Below, in pieces: positions 35,726 through 48,759 of a stretch of DNA of 64,000 bases (its first letter is position 1; every line of letters starts with the position of its first letter). Position numbers and translations under genes: made by a program. Source of the stretch: Hippophae tibetana (lineage: Eukaryota; Streptophyta; Magnoliopsida; Rosales; Elaeagnaceae). The notes below the pieces were generated by a model. The model had not been told where the DNA came from, did not search any database, and saw only the letters and a list, made by a program, of their open reading frames with translations. The DNA lies in contig CM072803.1 of NCBI GenBank assembly GCA_037013495.1, positions 17,319,501 through 17,383,500 on the forward strand, written 5' to 3'.

Positions 35726-35831
35726 TGGTATAAAAGCTCTGATCTTGGTCTTTATGTGCTTGGACCCTAGGCTCTACCATAGTCTTACTATGCCACTTAT
35801 GTCCACCTCTATCCGTCGTGTGGAAGGGGGT
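35726..35831 (+). other. TRIM internal region with primer site and purine tract
   Basis: About 106 bases: primer-like TGGTATAAAAGCTCTG at the left end and GTGTGGAAGGGGGT at the right, just before the TRIM 3' LTR. The size and ends are those of a TRIM interior, which encodes nothing. Confidence 0.7.
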
Positions 35832-35949
35832 TGTTAAGTATCCTTGTCCCACATCGGCCAAGAGCAAGGCAGCAATCCTGCTTATAAACTTGGGCAACCA
35901 TTTACACAATGATATCTTATTGGCTTAAATTAGACATGAGTTTCTAACA
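35832..35949 (+). repeat. TRIM-type LTR, 3' copy (118 bp)
   Basis: Matches the LTR at 32200-32317 over the full 118 bp, from TGTTAAG to TTTCTAACA. The next bases are TGGTATATAC, partly resembling another primer site. Confidence 0.88.
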
Positions 35950-38900
35950 TGGTATATACAAAGTGCTCTTGATTCCCATCAGAAGGGTTCTGACTGACGA
36001 GGTTCTGTTCAAAGGGACCTTGTTTTGCAAGGTGTCATCCATATGAGATTTTTCCAGTAGATGGCCATCTTGAGAGGTTCTTTCTGGTGGCTCTCCATAT
36101 AATGATCCTTATCTAGTAGCTTTTTGTTCAAAAATTCATACAATTGAGCTACTATTTGATGGGTCTTATCTGGTGGGAATATCTAATGTACCTCTGATTA
36201 ACTAGAAGGACCAACTTGAATGATGGATCCAATCTTGAGAGGGATTTATGTTTTAGTTATTCGTGATGGTAGTTTTGGGATCTTGGTAGGATACATTGAC
36301 GATATTGCTTCTTTTTTTCCACGAGGATTGCATAAGCGTGTGGATATTGATACCATTCTTATAAGTATCTTCATTCTCTAAAAAATTGGCTTTTCTGTTG
36401 TAATTCTTTTCTGAATTATTGTAATTCTTTTTTTGATTTACACTGCTACATTCGTTGGAACAAAGTTTTTTTTATGTATAAAAAGCTATACTTTTTGAAG
36501 ATGGTCATGTAGTGGAAGATCACTTCTTAATCACCTCAATTTCTAGAACGGTTAGTATTTTAGACCATTTAATTGTTTTTTAACCCTCAAGAAGGTACTC
36601 AACCTAAGAGGGTGTACGAATGTGAATTGTAAGATGTTTCCACCCTTCAAAAGAACACGACCTGTAAGGTACAACTTTAGACTTTGGCTAGTTTGATAAA
36701 AGTCTAAAAGAGGTTATTAGATATTGATAGTGTACCTTTAATTGGTCTTAAAGACCGAAGATGGTTTAACATTTTCTATGCTTTTAATTCTATATTTTTT
36801 TATGGCGAGCTCTTCACTTTTACTCAGTTTATGCCCAGGGTATTTCTTACATAGCTTTTATCTGAGTGTATACCCTTCATTGTTTTCTTGAAGAAAAGTG
36901 GGTACTTTCCTTGTGTGCTTTGAAATTTCATCCTGTAGAAGGTTCTTTTGGAACCAAGGGTGTTTTATGCTAAGTATTTCTTAATGAAGACTTCAAAAGT
37001 ATGCTGGAGTAAAACCTTTAGTCGATCGAAAAAATGTGTACTTGGTTGTGTAGCCTATGGTTGGTTGGCACTCAATTAGTTTGTGACATAACGAGTTCTT
37101 TCAAAACCCATTTGTCATAAAGAGTAGTTGCAAAAGTAGAAGGACACAATTATATAGGACAATGAGGTAAGGTGAGGCTAGTTGGCTCACATCCCATGCT
37201 TTTTATCCAACTTTATTTGATAAATTATTTCCGTAAAATTCATCTGGTTGTTTCTATTTGTCATTTTTGTTTGAAATTTTTATCTAGCAAATTATTTTAG
37301 GCCATTTTTGTTTGGTTGGGGGATCGAGTGATCTCAATGTGCATACCTATATTCTTTGATACTCAGGTTTTTCTATATAGATATATGTTGTTTATTTTTT
37401 TTACAAGTTGGCAAAACTTTTCTAAGTCAAGATGTCTTGTTAGGCTCTCTATACTATCACCCGCCTTGCTTGGCATTTTTGAGAATTATTCAAGTAGTTA
37501 AAGCATGAAATTTTAACTTAGAAGAATGTCTAAAGTTGGTAATTACTTTCCTCTATAAGAGTTGCACTTGCAAAAGGCATCTGCAAAATGTAAAGCCTAT
37601 CACTATGATGTGGTACATATGTAGTGTGCTTGCTTGGCTTTCACCTCCCCAAATATAAGGGAAGTTTAGTCATTGAGATATATAAATTCATGCTTTATCA
37701 CATGCCAATTGCGGGTTATAGAGCCTATGGTAAGAATTCCATTCGTCTATAGCGTGCTAGCATAGCCACCCCTTCACCTGCATGTGGTGGATTGCGATCC
37801 ATAGATATGTTGTTTTCTATTCTTTATGTGATAAATTTGTGCCTTTATTATTTTGGGGTGTCATATCTAGTATACTTTTCAATGTCTAGGCAATCTTGTA
37901 GTGATTGCGCTTTGCATTTTTGGGTGTCATGTCTAGTAGATTTTTGAAAATTTGATCAACCCTTTGGCAATCTTATTACTTGCGAAAAATAAATACCTAA
38001 TAATGGCATATTGCTTATGTTTTATTCATAAGGGATATCAGTTTTATCCTTTATAGTGTGAAATGATATATGGGGGAGATAACATTGTTCGTATGTAGAA
38101 GGGACCTTTCTATAATTCTATTGTGGGGCCTTCTTTGCATAGTCTCACTTTTTGGTGTGTGCTTTCTAGGCATTAAATGAACTTTTATAATTTGGGATGA
38201 GTTAGAACATTTTTTTGGACCTCTAATAAGCGACTAAACACATGTCATTCTATTATTAGGCATAATGCATCTATAAGTAGAAACATTTATGGAATTTAAT
38301 GGTGGAGACTATAGACCCCATCTATTGTAGTATTTTGTCATATGTCTTTTTCATTGTCTCATAAGTTTGTGAGATCATGGGATCTTTTAAAATTTGTCCC
38401 TTATTAGGGACAAGGGTGGAAGAGCACACTTGTAAAGGACTAGAAGTGGATTTAGTATCCTTGGTGAGGCATTTCATGAGGAACAAGGTAAGGTTAGCTA
38501 GATAATGGTGTGAACTTTTTCAGCCTGGCTCTATCTAGCAAGCACTTTTCCTCTATGGCCAATCCTATTTGGATGGCCATATTTTTGTTCGAAAACCTAT
38601 GTCTAGCTATCCACATGTCTGTTTGAATGGGAACATTTTTGTTAGGCAAAATCTTTTAGGTAGGCCACATGTCTATCAGACCGGCATTATGTCTATTTAG
38701 CCGACCATTTTTTTATTATGCAATTTTTGTTTGGCTAACAACGTGTTTGTTAGAAAATTTCTATCTAGTTGGACACATGTTTATTTGGTGGTGATCTAGA
38801 TTACGCAAATGATGAGGTGGACTACTAAGATATGAGAGGGAATTAATATGCTCTAACACTTGAGAGATGCCATAAGGAGTACTTTATGATGAGAATTGGC

Positions 38901-40560
38901 TATGGAGCCTGTGGCTCAAAAGGAGGCATTCTAGGATGTCTGGAATGCTATCTTTATCATTTTAAGGTAGGCATTGGTATATGTTTGGCCTTCTCAACTG
39001 CAAACGAGTTGAGCCCATTGTGATCAAGCTAGTGCAAGAATGACCTCTACCAGTCAGAGAAGCCGTGGGAATGCCAAAGGGATTAATGGCTAGTTGGGTC
39101 CTGTGATTCCCATTTGAGTTTGGGAACTAGTTGCTTGTTTAATTTTTCTTGAAAAGTGACAGTCTTTTCTAAGGATAATGTAAATGATAGTGATTGGTAA
39201 AACAAATAATCTTTTTTTGACTATTTTATGAATGTATCGGATGATGGAAGAACGAATAGTTATTTATCAAAAAAATTAATTGAATTGGATGGATGGATGA
39301 ATGACCTTTCCATACACCCATTTTTATGCATCCATTTCTATACATGCCTCAAAAACTATCGAAACTATAGTCATTAGAATCATCTTGTTATGAGGACTTC
39401 ATAATTGATTTTATTTTTCCAAGAATTGGTCTAGAAGTGGATGAACTAGGCTTGAATTGGTTTTACTCTATTTGAAAAATTGGGCCAATTTTTTTTTTTT
39501 TTTAAATACAGGTCTGGCCAGTAGCCACTTGTTCTAGTAGAAAGTGATGGTGTGTGTGATGGCTTGGAGTGTAAATTGGTCTCCAAAGTTTGGCAACTAG
39601 CTATTCGATATATGATATTTCTCGTTGTTGTCTCAAATTTTGTAAGCGAGGCATCGATTTTCAAATCCAAAAAAACGGTGCTCGATCAAGCAAAAAATGG
39701 TGTGTGATGCCTTATTCAAGTTGCATTGACATGACCTACTGGTTGAGATTTTCTATCTAATGACCGAGGATGCTTCAATTGATGTAGGTATCAAAAACTA
39801 AACTACAATTTGGCAGTGGTGGTTGTGAGGACTACAACCCTTTTTCATGATATGTTTTGCTATACAATATTTTCTGATTACGATATATTTTTTCCTTTTG
39901 ATTTTTATATCTGATTCTAGAATTTGTTATATGGAAGTCTCTTTTTTAAAGACTTTAGTTAAAAGTCTACATGATCTCTGTTAAGATATTCAGACAAATA
40001 GTTTTTTCTTAGATTTCTTTCTTAAATTTATTGTAGAACATAATGAATATTCCTACTAATCTCTTTTTTGGTTGTTAGCTAGCAAAACATATTTCTTCCT
40101 ACAAATGACTCCATTTATACCATTTCATAAGTGTTATTTTATACACATTATATATATAATTTATTCTATATTTACATTTATTTCATTTTTACTATGTGTT
40201 ATAATTATTTATTTTGTATTTATTGAAAAATATAATTATTTTGATTTTTCTAAGGATTTTTCTTGAATTTTTCTAATTCTTTTTATTAGGTGGATTAATT
40301 TAAAACAAGAGGTGGATATACTTAGCAAAGCCATCCAAATTTCACATCACATATAGCTTCTACCACCACATGTCATCTAACTAAATTATCTCGTGTTCAT
40401 CTAGAGTAGTTTTTTTATAATATCCCTTCTAATATGTCTATTTTTTATTAGCCGTTATAAATGAGTTTTTTTTTAAATAATATGAGATCCACGGTAATTA
40501 ATAATTTATTTTTAATGGGGATAGAGTGTGGATGATATAATATTCCGGATGTTTAGAGTT
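35950..40560. other. Unidentified stretch, less A+T-rich than surroundings
   Basis: About 3.8 kb from 35950 to 39750 has a composition like transcribed or transposon DNA rather than the neighbouring spacer, but no frame longer than about 75 codons and no domain I recognise. Degenerate internal echoes are visible, such as two versions of GGTGTCAT.TCTAGTA followed by GGCAATCTT (about 37855-37980), and a string of Tyr/Leu-poor clauses with CTATCT and ACATGT (38520-38790). It could be the non-coding part of a large gypsy element. From 39750 on it is ordinary A+T-rich sequence. Confidence 0.4.
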
Positions 40561-40599
40561 TTCCACTTGCCTATGCTTCTTGTCACCACATGTTACTCT

Positions 40600-41553
40600 T
40601 AATAGATCCTTCCACGTTTACTAACCAGCATCCCTTTTGCTAATCTTATTTGCATTTTGATTCTAAATTCTATTTTTTTCTCAAATAAATACTCAAGCAA
40701 TACCTCATAAAATATACACTATGTCAAAATTACATAGAACTTGAGAAAAAATATAGAAAAAATTCAGATTTGGTACAATATTGCAATGTATTTGGTGCAA
40801 TATTGCAAGAGCAATTAGAAGATTAATATTTTTTATTTATGTTGCTCCAATAATTTAATAAAATCATATTCTTTTATCCATCCTTTTATTTATTTATGAT
40901 GAAATATTTAATTATTTTTATGGATTTGGTAAAATTTATGTCTAACTAAATATTCATTATGATTGTGAAAAATTTCCAAGCATTTAATTAATTATATCAT
41001 TATAATTTTAGTTTCAATTGTTCAATCCTCGTAGTTTTGTAATCACATTTTTAAATCTTAATGCAAAAAATGAATTAAATATAATAAGTGAATATTTAAG
41101 TTGTTCAGATTTATGTTGGTTTATAATTGTATTATGAATCAATACACGGTAAGAAAATATGAAAAATCTTATGTAGATTTAGACGTCTAAAGCTAAAACT
41201 AAGAATTTAAAAAATGTTTTAAATTATAAATTTAATTTAGGATTTAAAGAAATTAATTTCGATGCAAGACATGTTTAATTAAATTATAGGCTAATGGTAA
41301 GGATAATCTCTTGATCACATATGTCTCATTATTTTCTTCAAAAAAGTTGTGTTTCAATTATTTTATTTTTTATTTTTCTTTACGAAAAACAAAAAAACTT
41401 TTGCTAATTTTAATTAATTTACTAATGAATTAGTAATTAAGAATATATATATACATTGTTATCAATTATCGTGTATAATATCTTTTGTTTTTAAATTATT
41501 TATCACTTATGAATAACCACGTATACTTGCGTGTGCTCAAGCATGTCAATTTT
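40600..41553 (+). repeat. Diverged solo LTR related to the Athila-like element
   Basis: The right third follows the same plan as the Athila-like LTR: CTCTTGATCACATATG..., then TTTATCACTT, an ACTTG.GTGT.CTCAAGCAT segment and a T-run at the end. Earlier, ATTGTGAAAAATTTCCAAGCATTTAATTAATTAT echoes the LTR segment near 30190. No pol sequence accompanies it. Both boundaries are estimates, the left one only roughly. Confidence 0.5.
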
Positions 41554-44500
41554 TTTTCTTTTTTGTCAACATTAAAGGGGATGTACTTCTTCTCTTATTG
41601 TAATCCTATAAACAAGAGAACACTCATAAGAATCTCGGACCATCATAACGTGTGATGGCCTTTGGGCTTCCGATGCTTAACTCAATTTGGATAATGGCAA
41701 TAAAAGAGAAAATAAGAGTTTCTCTCTGTAATTTAGGGAGAAAAAGTGGAGATAAAGAGATATTGTATATGTCTCGTGTTTATGGATATTTCAAGCTCTC
41801 TTATGAAGTGTACGATATGAGTATTTATAAGGAAAAAGATTTACTTGATATCGATCTCTTACCATTAGATATAAACTTAATCTAGGATCGTATCTATCTC
41901 TAGATAATTAAGAGATATTTATCTCTTATAACATTTATCTAATAGTTAAGCTTATTCGGTGATTCAATACTCATTGTATTGTCTCATGAGTTATACTGTT
42001 AAATGGGCTCATTTATATTGTATTATGTGACATGAATTTATTTTACACTTAATAGGTTGTATCGCACTAAATTATTAGTATTATAAAGGTATATTTGTTA
42101 CACATAATTAAAGACAGTATAATTATTTTAATCTTGTATTTGATTATAAAGTGAATCGTATTTTATAAAATAAAAATTATATGGTTACTTAGAAATTCAA
42201 TACTACCTATAAATTCAAACTATATTTAACATTTTATTTAATATGTCTAAAATTTTAAATAAAAAATTATGTATCTTAACTTTTTTTATCTCAATTTAAA
42301 AATATTTTTATTTATTTTTAAATATAAAAAATATAAAAATAAATTAAATATTATTTTAAATAAAAATTATTTTATTAAATAATTATTATTAATTTTATTT
42401 AATTATATTATATAAATTTTTAATAAATAATATACAATATAACTACAATATCATTTAATTTAATATGATTTTATTTCACCAATCATACCTTAAATATACA
42501 TATTTTATCCAAACAATTGGTACCGTGACAATGTTCCCCCATTTTTCCTTCCAAAATTATAGGGGTTCGTGCATTGCGTGTCCAAACAATCTGTGTAATA
42601 TTCCTCTGTGTCTTTTACTTTTTCCTTGTGTTTAAAGCATTGCTTGTAATTTAAGGTTGGTCTTCAGTGCAACAGCAGCATCAGTAAAAGCAGTACTGCA
42701 CATATTTCATTTCATGTCTCCCTTTCTCACTTCAATTTCCAACACCTTAACTCTCCCCACGAAAGGTTAAAACCTAAAATCTAAAAAGCAATCGGAAAAA
42801 GTTATAATTAAACAGTGAAAAAAGAGCTACTAGCCCCCCACGTTTCAAGGCAAACGGAAAAGAAGTCACTATCACCTTATCATAACATTACTATTAAATC
42901 AATTTTTTAAAAAAATTAAATTATTAAAAAGATAACTAATATTATTTTTATATATTTATTATTTAATAATAAATATTAACTTTACACATTATATAGATTA
43001 AATACTTATAATTTAAAAATTAAAAGAATAATAGATGTTTAATAACATTGATATTTTTTTTAATATCTTAAGTTTTTGAAAGAATTGTTTTCCAATAAAT
43101 TTCTAAAATGATATTAGAATAATCTGAATTGTTAAATTTTAAATATTTAATCAGTATATTACATATAACTAACATATTTTAAAAATATTTTTTTACATTA
43201 TATAAAAAAGTTAATAATCAATGAATAGAGAAGAAAATGATATTCTATTTATGAAATGTTTCAAAATGAAAATGTATTTATGAAACTATAGGTAATACAA
43301 ATAAACCAATACACTTCCTCTCAAGTAAACCAGCCGTTGTTTGCTTGTATATAATGATACTTAATATTATTCAAGTAGTGACATATATTATTAATAATAT
43401 GTAAAGTTGTTACATCAAATAATAAATACAAAAATTATTTCTTAATCATAAATTATATCGATGTGATAATTCATGCGATTTAATGTATGGGAGCTATAAA
43501 TGGTAGTGAAAATTGATTTTTTTACCCCATGTTATTATCAAAATTGATAGTAAATATCATTCCTTTAAAAATATATTTTTAACTTTGATAGGTTATTGTT
43601 AGCGTGTGTTACAAACCTATTAGTTTTAGCTTATATTTGTGTTTAAAACTTTATAACTAATATTGATAGTATAACTTTATTATCTATTATGAAAGGATTA
43701 TTGTAGTTCATATTGAATTTTAGGTTAAATTTCTAATGATAAAATTGAATTTTGAATTTTTTTTATATTTTTATCAAAAATAATGATAATAAATATTTAA
43801 ATAATTATTTTTATTCATAATTTATGCTTAAAATATTAAGTAAATAAAAAATATTAAAAAATATAATTGAGATTATTCATAGTAAGAAAATGAACTATAT
43901 AATATTGTGAATAAAATATAATTGTTTAAATATTTACTTATTTTCTTTTTTGGTAAAAATATAAATGATTTTAAAATACAAATTTTATTATTAAAAAATT
44001 GTATCAAATTAATTTTTTGAATGAACATGGATAACCATTTCAAAAGATATAACAAATTTATGCGTTCCTACCAAATAACTAGTGACTAGTGACATAATCA
44101 TTCCAAATAACCAGTGACTATAGACATAATCAGGAAAAAAGTTTAGACACACTAGATCATACATATTTTAGTATACTAAATATTAAATATAAAATTTATA
44201 AATTAGATACAACGAATTGTAACTCAACATTATGGAACTCATTTAAACATATTGAAACTTTAGAGTTCAAGTTTTATTTACTAAGTGTATGAGTTTTTTT
44301 GGGAAAAAATTATATTTCATTCATTCAAACGAATAATACAAAAATAATTAAATCAATAAAATAAAAATATGTCAAATCATTCTATATTAAAAATTAATTT
44401 TGTTGTAAAAGGAGAATAATCGCTTTCTAATATTCAAACATTATAAAGAATAAGTTGTAGTTGTTTCCTATGTAATGAATAGGTAACATGATATTTTGTT

Positions 44501-45740
44501 AATTTTATTTTAATAAATTTGATACATTAGTCACATTTCTTAAAATTAATACATTTTAATCACATTATTGTTTCATTTAGCACATTTTAGTAATTTCTAG
44601 CTAATTATATTTTTGTACTATATTTTTTCTAACAAATATTTAAGTTGAATTTAAATAAATTTTACAAACAAAGGGTTCCACAAGTCAAATGTTTTGAAGA
44701 TAAAAATGTCTCAAAAGGTTTTTAAAAAAGTAAAAATAAAATAAATTAAAATCATCAAAAATTATCTAAAATGATTAAAATGTTTACAAATGTAAAAGTA
44801 ATGTGATTAAAGTATATAAATTTATAAAGTAAAATTACTAATTCATCTAATTTATGAAATTAGAGTGACCTCAAGTTTCATTTTTTTTATTGAATTACCT
44901 ATAAATTTTATTTAAAATAAAGAAAAGAAGATGATTTATATATAAGTTAGAAGTTAATAAATTTTGAAGAAAATACTAATTAGGGCTAAAGTCTGATATA
45001 ATCTTTAACTATGTTGCATCACTACTAATAACTAAAGTATATATATATATTTTGTTAAAAGTAACCAACCCTTTATTCCAATAATAATTGTAGTTTTAAA
45101 AAAAGTATAATAATTGTAGGATAATGAATTCACTGTAATTAATGATAATTTTATGTATAACAATAATTTTTTATTATATAAGTATAATAAAGAGTTAGTA
45201 TACTATTTTTTTTGTTTAAAGTTGTGACAATATCAATTAATGAACAAACATATGCATAAATGTAATAAGTTTCTTTTTATATAAAAAAGTTTCAAAAATT
45301 GATATAAAATATGAAAATGGTAAAAATATAAAAATATATAAATACAAGTATAATTCATTTAATTTTTTTAAATTTTTTATTAAAAATATGATAATAAGAT
45401 ATATATATATATATACTAATATATTATTTATTTTTATAATAATATAAAATAGTAATAATAGATTTAATATAAATAGATCATAATTAATAAAGATAGGTTA
45501 GCTACTAATATTAAACTTAATTCAATTTTAACGTGTCTAATAGTTTGACAAATAAGATTTATCTCAACAATTTCAAATCAAAAATTTAACTTACATAAAT
45601 TATTATCATTTGATCTTTAAAATTCATATTAAACCTCTTTATCTTTTAATATATGTTTTATAATTAATAGTTTTATTATTAAATATTTAATCTATATATT
45701 TAGATTCAATTAAATTAAAAATGATATTAACATCACTTAC
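41554..45740. other. A+T-rich intergenic spacer
   Basis: No gene supported. A 77-codon open frame at 41652-41885 has no recognisable domain. A short stretch at about 42530-42790 is noticeably richer in G+C and CT, like a plant promoter or leader, but no open frame follows. A 30-bp direct repeat is at 44071-44132. The rest is very A+T-rich. Confidence 0.5.
44071..44132 (+). repeat. 30-bp direct repeat
   Basis: CCAAATAAC.AGTGACTA..GACATAATCA occurs at 44071-44100 and 44103-44132 with three differences. Minor local duplication. Confidence 0.9.
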
Positions 45741-46800
45741 AGAAGTGAGACTCGAAAATTAATGTTGAAATCTTAATTAGGACAATTTTAAATAAGATCA
45801 TAAAATGAAATAAAAAGAAGACCTTGAACCGTTTTCTACCTAGAGATAGAAGCTAAAAGTATCAAGAAATAAAGATAGATGTCATACTGAGAGATTTTAA
45901 ATTATAAGTCAATGTTTGAACACTATAATATTGCTCTTGATATCTTCAGATAAAGTTATCAAAAAAACCAAAAGAGAAACTCTCCCATAATAGGCTTATA
46001 AAATTATTTCTATAATATTAGCTAGGGTTTAATTTATATTTATAATTTTCATAAAGTATTTGACGTAATTTTGACTACATAAGCCAAGAACTCTAACAGG
46101 AATCAATAAATCAGACTTTGAATATATTTTATGAGTTTTCTCTTTTTCACGTTGATCAAACTTCCATGGTCTCCTAAAAGAATATGCATTTCCATGGATA
46201 CTATATTATATAAAATCTTATCTTTATACTCCCTGATTGTGAATGAAACCAAAACTTGTTTAGTCACTCTATGTTCTCCATTATCTTCCAAACTATCTAG
46301 CTTGTATGGCCTAGGATGTGTCAAAGTATATAGGTTCAAATTTTCCACATGCTAGTGCTAGCCATATTAGTACATCTAACTCCATCAATAGACACGTTAC
46401 ATACTTTATTGTCAATGAAATATCTAGTATGGAAAATGTTTTCCCGTTGCATCTCCGTCAAAAATCTATTTTTTTTTCCTTTTGATCAATAACCTAGTTT
46501 AGCTATTTTTTTTTTATAAATAACTCTTCTTAACCAAACAAGATAGCAATACTATCAAGAAAGAAAAGGAAAAAAGTTCAAAAAAAAGAAAAGAAAAAAA
46601 CGATAGATTAACTTGATTTAGAGTCAAGCTTTAATAATAAATGACATGAACTTAAAAGAAGTGAGACTGTTAGATCAACGTTGAAATATTTATTAAGATC
46701 ATTGTATGTAAAATTAAATAAAAAGATGACATTGACCCATTATTTATATAGAGATAAGAACTAAAAATTACCCAAAAAATGATACGATCTAAGAAGCCCA
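45741..46800. repeat. Direct repeats flanking a protease remnant
   Basis: Segments at about 45741-45890 and 46658-46800 share GAAGTGAGACT, GTTGAAAT, AAATAAAAAGA, GAC.TTGA and TAGAGATA in the same order and orientation, with considerable divergence. They bracket the gypsy protease remnant. A third, inverted, copy of part of it is at about 54690-54790. They may be pieces of LTRs or of an internal region of one family. Confidence 0.6.
46100..46430 (-). pseudogene. Ty3/gypsy protease-region remnant
   Basis: On the minus strand from about 46395: DGVRCTNMAST, then after a frameshift ENLNLYTLTHPRPYKLDSL, KQVLVSFTIREYKDKILYNI and HILLGDHG. This is the aspartic protease segment of plant chromovirus-type gypsy elements; the family string is D-G-G-S-C-T-N and LLGRPW, here altered. 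81 codons remain open (46348-46103). No reverse transcriptase follows, so only this piece survives. Confidence 0.82.
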
Positions 46801-47420
46801 AGAAAACACTTCTTGAGCTAATTTATTGGCACAAAAAGAAGATTCAAAAAATACTCAATGGGTTGACTGCATCATGGCTTACAAGATGAAACACAAGCTG
46901 GATGTGTTATTCAAGCAATTGAGTGGGTTGAATAAAACAGCTTAGACATGGAGCATAAGTAAACTCCAAGTAAATTCCAATTAACGTTATTCAACATGTG
47001 TTAAAAAGCTTGCTTGATGGGTGAAAAAGGGCTTCTAAGTAACGCCCAAAAATATTCCAAATAATATACTTTTTATTTTTATATTTTATATAGTAGGATC
47101 TAATATTTAAGTTATTTGATATAATTTTATTTATTTTCAAGAAATTATGTTCATAATTTTATATTTATTTAATAGCTAGGGTTTTATGTTTTATTTTAGC
47201 CTATAAATACATGAAGGCTTGATAATGTAAAAATAAATCATAATTTGAATATAATTTTACGAGAGAGTTTCTCTTTGGTTCTTTTAAGAACTTTAAAAAA
47301 CTTATTAAAAGCAATCTTTGGTGTTCAAACATTAAATTATCCCTCACAATCTCTCCTCTATTATTGAGCATGACATCTATCCATATTTTTTGATACATTT
47401 GGTTTCTATCTCTATATATG
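46800..47420 (+). repeat. LTR-like block with TATA box
   Basis: The block has a TATA box in the plus orientation (TATAAAT, 47202-47208) after an AGGGTTTTATG string. It is followed by TACGAGAGAGTTTCTCTTTGGTTCTT-like sequence and CTCTCCTC, the R/U5 appearance of plant gypsy LTRs. No second copy lies in the window, and the SIRE-like element begins right after it, probably having inserted into it. The left boundary is uncertain. Confidence 0.5.
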
Positions 47421-48727
47421 TGTAAGGTTTATGAGTGTTGTTGATATTCATGAATAACACATTTAAATGTAATTTAATTTCTAAACATATTTTTCAAAAT
47501 CACTATTCAAGTCGAAGAAACAACTAAGATTTTATTATTATGTTAGATTTCATATTAGATATATAAACACATTTAGTATATAGGTTACTCGATTGATTGA
47601 GTAATGTTTGAATCAATCAAGGTTGTACATTGAGCAAGTATCGATCTACTATAATCTAAGTCTTCTCGGATTGATTTTAAAATTAGGATAGATCGATTGA
47701 AGTTTTAAGTTCAATTGATCGAAGACTAGATCAATCAAGAATGGATCACATTCGATTTACCTAGTCTAGGGTTTTTATTTTTATAGCCTGGGTCAATCGA
47801 GATTGGTTTAGATCGATCAATCATTTTTTAATCGTTACCTGGATTGATAAAAAAGGGTTTCAATCAAGCAACGATGGCTTCAAATTTAACTTATTTGTTT
47901 ACTTGAGCCAAACATTTTCATTACTATATTGTTCTCATTCTTTAAAGCTCTTTGAAGTAATATTTTGGATAGATTAGTTATGAGCCTTTGATCTAGAGCT
48001 TCATTAATTTCTATTTAAGCAAACCTAATGGTTCTAATCTCTCAACCATAATTTCTTTAATCTTTTGATCATAAGCTCTCTCTTTCAATCTATTTTGTAA
48101 AATCATATTTTGTTAAGTTTCTTTCTCTAGTTAATCCATCAAACATTTTTTGGTTATGTTTCATTAATTAACAAGCGTATTTTATTTATTATTATGTGGT
48201 CCATCTTTTTTTCTTTGGTTTATAACGATTTTGATTTAACTGTTATTTTATTAAGTCATCTAGTTAGGATTTTTCATTATTTAATATGCTCTAGGACAAG
48301 ACTTGTACTTGTATTATTGTGCTAACTTTTCAAGTGCCAACTGAATAGGTTTGATAACTTGTGTGACTTGAGTTCATCGAAACATTGGACCATATCTATA
48401 CACCTTTCTTTTGGAGATTGTGAAAGAAAAAAAGAAACTTGTAAGTGGATTACTTGGGAGCATAATTTGTGATGGGTAGTTTAAGTCCTAGCCTTATACT
48501 CAAACATTATGGTCCTAGTAGATAGTTAGGTAGTCAGATAGATCGATGATTTTCCTCTTAGGTCATTATTATGAATTAGGTTGTTTCCACTTAAAAATCT
48601 CGTGTGTTAGTCTTTATTTACATGTGATTGCATGTCTTATCAACTATGAAATTTTAATTTGACATAATTTGATTAATTACTTATTCACCCACTCTAATTA
48701 ATTAGATCTGTAAGTAAAAAAAATTAA
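47421..48727 (+). repeat. 5' LTR of the SIRE-like element
   Basis: Starts TGTAAGG at 47421, where homology with 53267 on begins, and ends before the primer site. Shared anchors include TTTAGTATATAGGTTACTCGAT, split by differences, and CTTTAAAGCTCTTT. It contains many ATCGATTGA / TCAATCGA strings. Confidence 0.8.
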
Positions 48728-48743
48728 TTAGTATTAGAACAGG
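48728..48743 (+). other. Primer binding site, initiator tRNA-Met type (mutated)
   Basis: TTAGTATTAGAACAGG resembles TTGGTATCAGAGCAGG, the site following the 5' LTR in SIRE-type copia elements, with three changes. Its place between the LTR and gag supports it. Confidence 0.7.
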
Positions 48744-48759
48744 TCATTAAATATACTTA

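Larger units (their letters stand above)
32200..35949 (+). mobile_element. Chimera: copia element lying inside a TRIM element
   Basis: The outer ends are two 118-bp direct repeats with TG..CA ends. Between them, in order, are a tRNA-Met primer site, a copia leader, decayed copia gag, RT and RNase H, a 177-bp copia LTR, then a second primer-like site, a 100-bp TRIM-type interior and its polypurine tract. The order is LTR(TRIM), copia internal, LTR(copia), TRIM internal, LTR(TRIM). Both inner joints fall at the same shared string TTTCTAACATGGTAT. The copia 5' LTR is absent. No target duplication was found at the outer ends (GATCT against TGGTA). Confidence 0.75.

Noticed and set aside
41652..41885. 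77-codon open frame as a gene
   Set aside because: No domain, no upstream leader and no recognisable splice context.
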